Below are positions 6,536-7,664 of a DNA stretch of 7,664 bases, piece after piece; positions within the stretch are counted from its first letter, which is position 1, and each line of letters starts with the position of its first letter. Source of the DNA: Acidimicrobiia bacterium (GTDB lineage: Bacteria; Actinomycetota; Acidimicrobiia; Acidimicrobiales; SZUA-35); assembly GCA_029857855.1 (NCBI GenBank), contig JAOUGG010000098.1, positions 1 to 7,664 on the forward strand, written 5' to 3'. Position numbers and translations under genes: made by a program. Below the pieces are notes generated by a model, which saw nothing but the letters and a program-made list of their open reading frames with translations, searched no databases and had not been told where the DNA came from.

Positions 6536-6536
6536 G

Positions 6537-7664
6537 ATGGGCAACTTTGCGTTCTACGGGCGAGTCAGCACCGAGGATCAACAAGATCCCGCATCATCTC
6601 GCAACTGGCAGGTCGCACGAGCACGGCAGCTCATCGACACCGAGGGCGGCGAGATCGTCGAGGAATTCTTCGACATCGGACAGTCACGCTCCCTACCCTG
6701 GAAGCGCCGGCCCGAAGCCGCCCGTCTCCTCCAGGCGCTGTCGGACCCCAGGCGAGGCTTCGACGCCGTTGTCATCGGCGAGCCACAGCGAGCCTTCTAC
6801 GGCAACCAATTCGGACTGACCTTCCCGGTCTTCGTCCACTACAACGTCGCCCTCTGGGTCCCCGAGGTCGGCGGAGCGATCGACCCCGGCAGCGACGCCC
6901 ACGACCTCGTCATGTCCCTCTACGGCGGCATGAGCAAAGGCGAACGCAACCGCATCAAGACCCGAGTCCGAGCCGCCATGGCCTCCCAAGCCGCTATCGA
7001 AGGCCGCTTCCTCGGCGGCCGACCCCCGTACGGCTACCGCCTCGCAGATGCTGGCCCACACCCCAACCCCTCGAAGGCGGCCATCGGCCAGCGGCTCCAC
7101 GTCCTCGAACCCGACCCCGAAACCGCACCCGTCGTGGCTCGAATCTTCGAGGAATTCATCGGCGGGTCGGGCCTCTACGCCATCGCCGAGGGACTCACAC
7201 GCGACGGCATCCTCTCCCCCTCCGGCCACGACCCGGCCCGCAATCGTCATCGGACGAGCAGCCACGGAGTCTGGAGCAAGGTAGCCGTCCGGGCAGTACT
7301 CAAGAACCCTCGCTACACCGGCTACCAGGTCTGGAACCGCCAACAACGACACGAAGAACTCATCGACGTCGAAGACGTCTCACTCGGCCATCAGTCCAAG
7401 ATGCGCTGGAACGACCGCAGCGACTGGATCTGGTCCGACGAACCCGTCCACGACGCCATCGTCGACCTTGCACAGTTCACGGCTGCTGAAGCCGTCTTCA
7501 CCGGAGCGCAACGCGCCAAGGTCAGACGGGAGCGAACCAAACACACCTACCTGCTCAGCGGCCATGTCCACTGCGCCCGATGCGGGAGACGAATGCAAGG
7601 ATCGTGGAATCATGGTCGCGCCTACTACCGCTGCAAGTTCCCAAAGGAGTACGCAGTGACCAAG
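6537..7664 (+). CDS. Large serine recombinase (site-specific integrase), C-terminus beyond window
   Basis: There are 376 codons from an ATG at 6537 to the right edge; an in-frame TAG at 6525-6527 fixes this as the first ATG. The N-terminal resolvase domain (about residues 3-150) begins FAFYGRVSTEDQQ, with the nucleophilic Ser at 11 and catalytic Arg at 9. It ends with MSKGERNRIKTRVRAAM, the start of the long helix. GRFLGGRPPYGYRL (157-169) opens the recombinase domain, which continues through AIAEGLTRDGI, RNRHRT and LKNPRYTGYQVWN. A zinc-ribbon begins with CARC (346-349) and YYRC (Cys 366); its remainder lies outside. Where many serine recombinases have a DRL(A/S)R motif, this one has GEPQRAFYGNQ (81-91), a variant I associate with a common actinobacterial subfamily. 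Family knowledge: such enzymes cut and rejoin DNA at att sites through a 5' phosphoserine link, inserting phages, ICEs or genomic islands. It is probably functional as far as visible; the cargo would lie outside the window. Confidence 0.94.
   Translation, partial: MGNFAFYGRVSTEDQQDPASSRNWQVARARQLIDTEGGEIVEEFFDIGQSRSLPWKRRPEAARLLQALSDPRRGFDAVVIGEPQRAFYGNQFGLTFPVFVHYNVALWVPEVGGAIDPGSDAHDLVMSLYGGMSKGERNRIKTRVRAAMASQAAIEGRFLGGRPPYGYRLADAGPHPNPSKAAIGQRLHVLEPDPETAPVVARIFEEFIGGSGLYAIAEGLTRDGILSPSGHDPARNRHRTSSHGVWSKVAVRAVLKNPRYTGYQVWNRQQRHEELIDVEDVSLGHQSKMRWNDRSDWIWSDEPVHDAIVDLAQFTAAEAVFTGAQRAKVRRERTKHTYLLSGHVHCARCGRRMQGSWNHGRAYYRCKFPKEYAVTK

Noticed and set aside
6693..7352. A 219-codon minus-strand frame
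   Set aside because: It lies antisense to the recombinase, which has strong motifs across the same bases.
1..7664. CRISPR arrays, tRNA or rRNA genes, toxin-antitoxin pairs, defence systems
   Set aside because: No regular spaced repeats, cloverleaf signatures or matching protein motifs were seen on either strand.

Overview
This is a high-GC window. The codons end almost always in G or C, and leaderless-type promoters and a typical actinobacterial large serine recombinase are present. Together these point to an actinomycete-like chromosome (Actinomycetota; genus not resolvable). Layout: (1) 1-1965, minus strand: the first 655 codons of a large ATP-binding LuxR-type (LAL) regulator, running off the left edge. 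(2) 1966-2128: a divergent intergenic region with two palindromes and a promoter signal on each side. (3) 2129-3550, plus strand: an intact SufS-like, PLP-dependent cysteine desulfurase/class V aminotransferase. (4) About 3580-5154, minus strand: a decayed two-gene operon, an M19 dipeptidase followed by a metal-dependent amidohydrolase. Both genes are broken. (5) 5155-6060: the control region of that operon with a tetO-like operator, a short scrap of a second amidohydrolase gene, and then about 800 bases with no recognisable gene but several palindromes and short repeats. (6) 6061-6535: a possible small gene of unknown function, perhaps frameshifted. (7) 6537-7664, plus strand: a large serine recombinase (site-specific integrase), running off the right edge.

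The LAL regulator and the SufS-like enzyme are divergently transcribed from a 163-bp region. The simplest inference is that the regulator controls its own expression and perhaps that of the enzyme. The regulator appears to be made from a leaderless transcript: a TATACT -10 box ends six bases before its ATG, and the box sits inside an 18-bp near-palindrome. The recombinase shows the same geometry (TAGCAT, six bases, ATG).

The middle block is the best evidence of recent genome turnover. The dipeptidase has several frameshifts and a deletion that removes a conserved block. The amidohydrolase has an in-frame TAG at codon 47 and loses its C-terminal two thirds where it meets the 3' end of the SufS-like gene. 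The flanking genes are uninterrupted over 655, 473 and 376 codons, so general sequencing error is an unlikely explanation. With an integrase next door, the region reads as an accessory or rearranged segment. I see no convincing new multi-gene system. The most interesting signals are regulatory: a 13-base exact match to the Tn10 tet operator core at the dipeptidase start, two palindromes between the divergent genes, and three TCTACTG copies ahead of the recombinase region.
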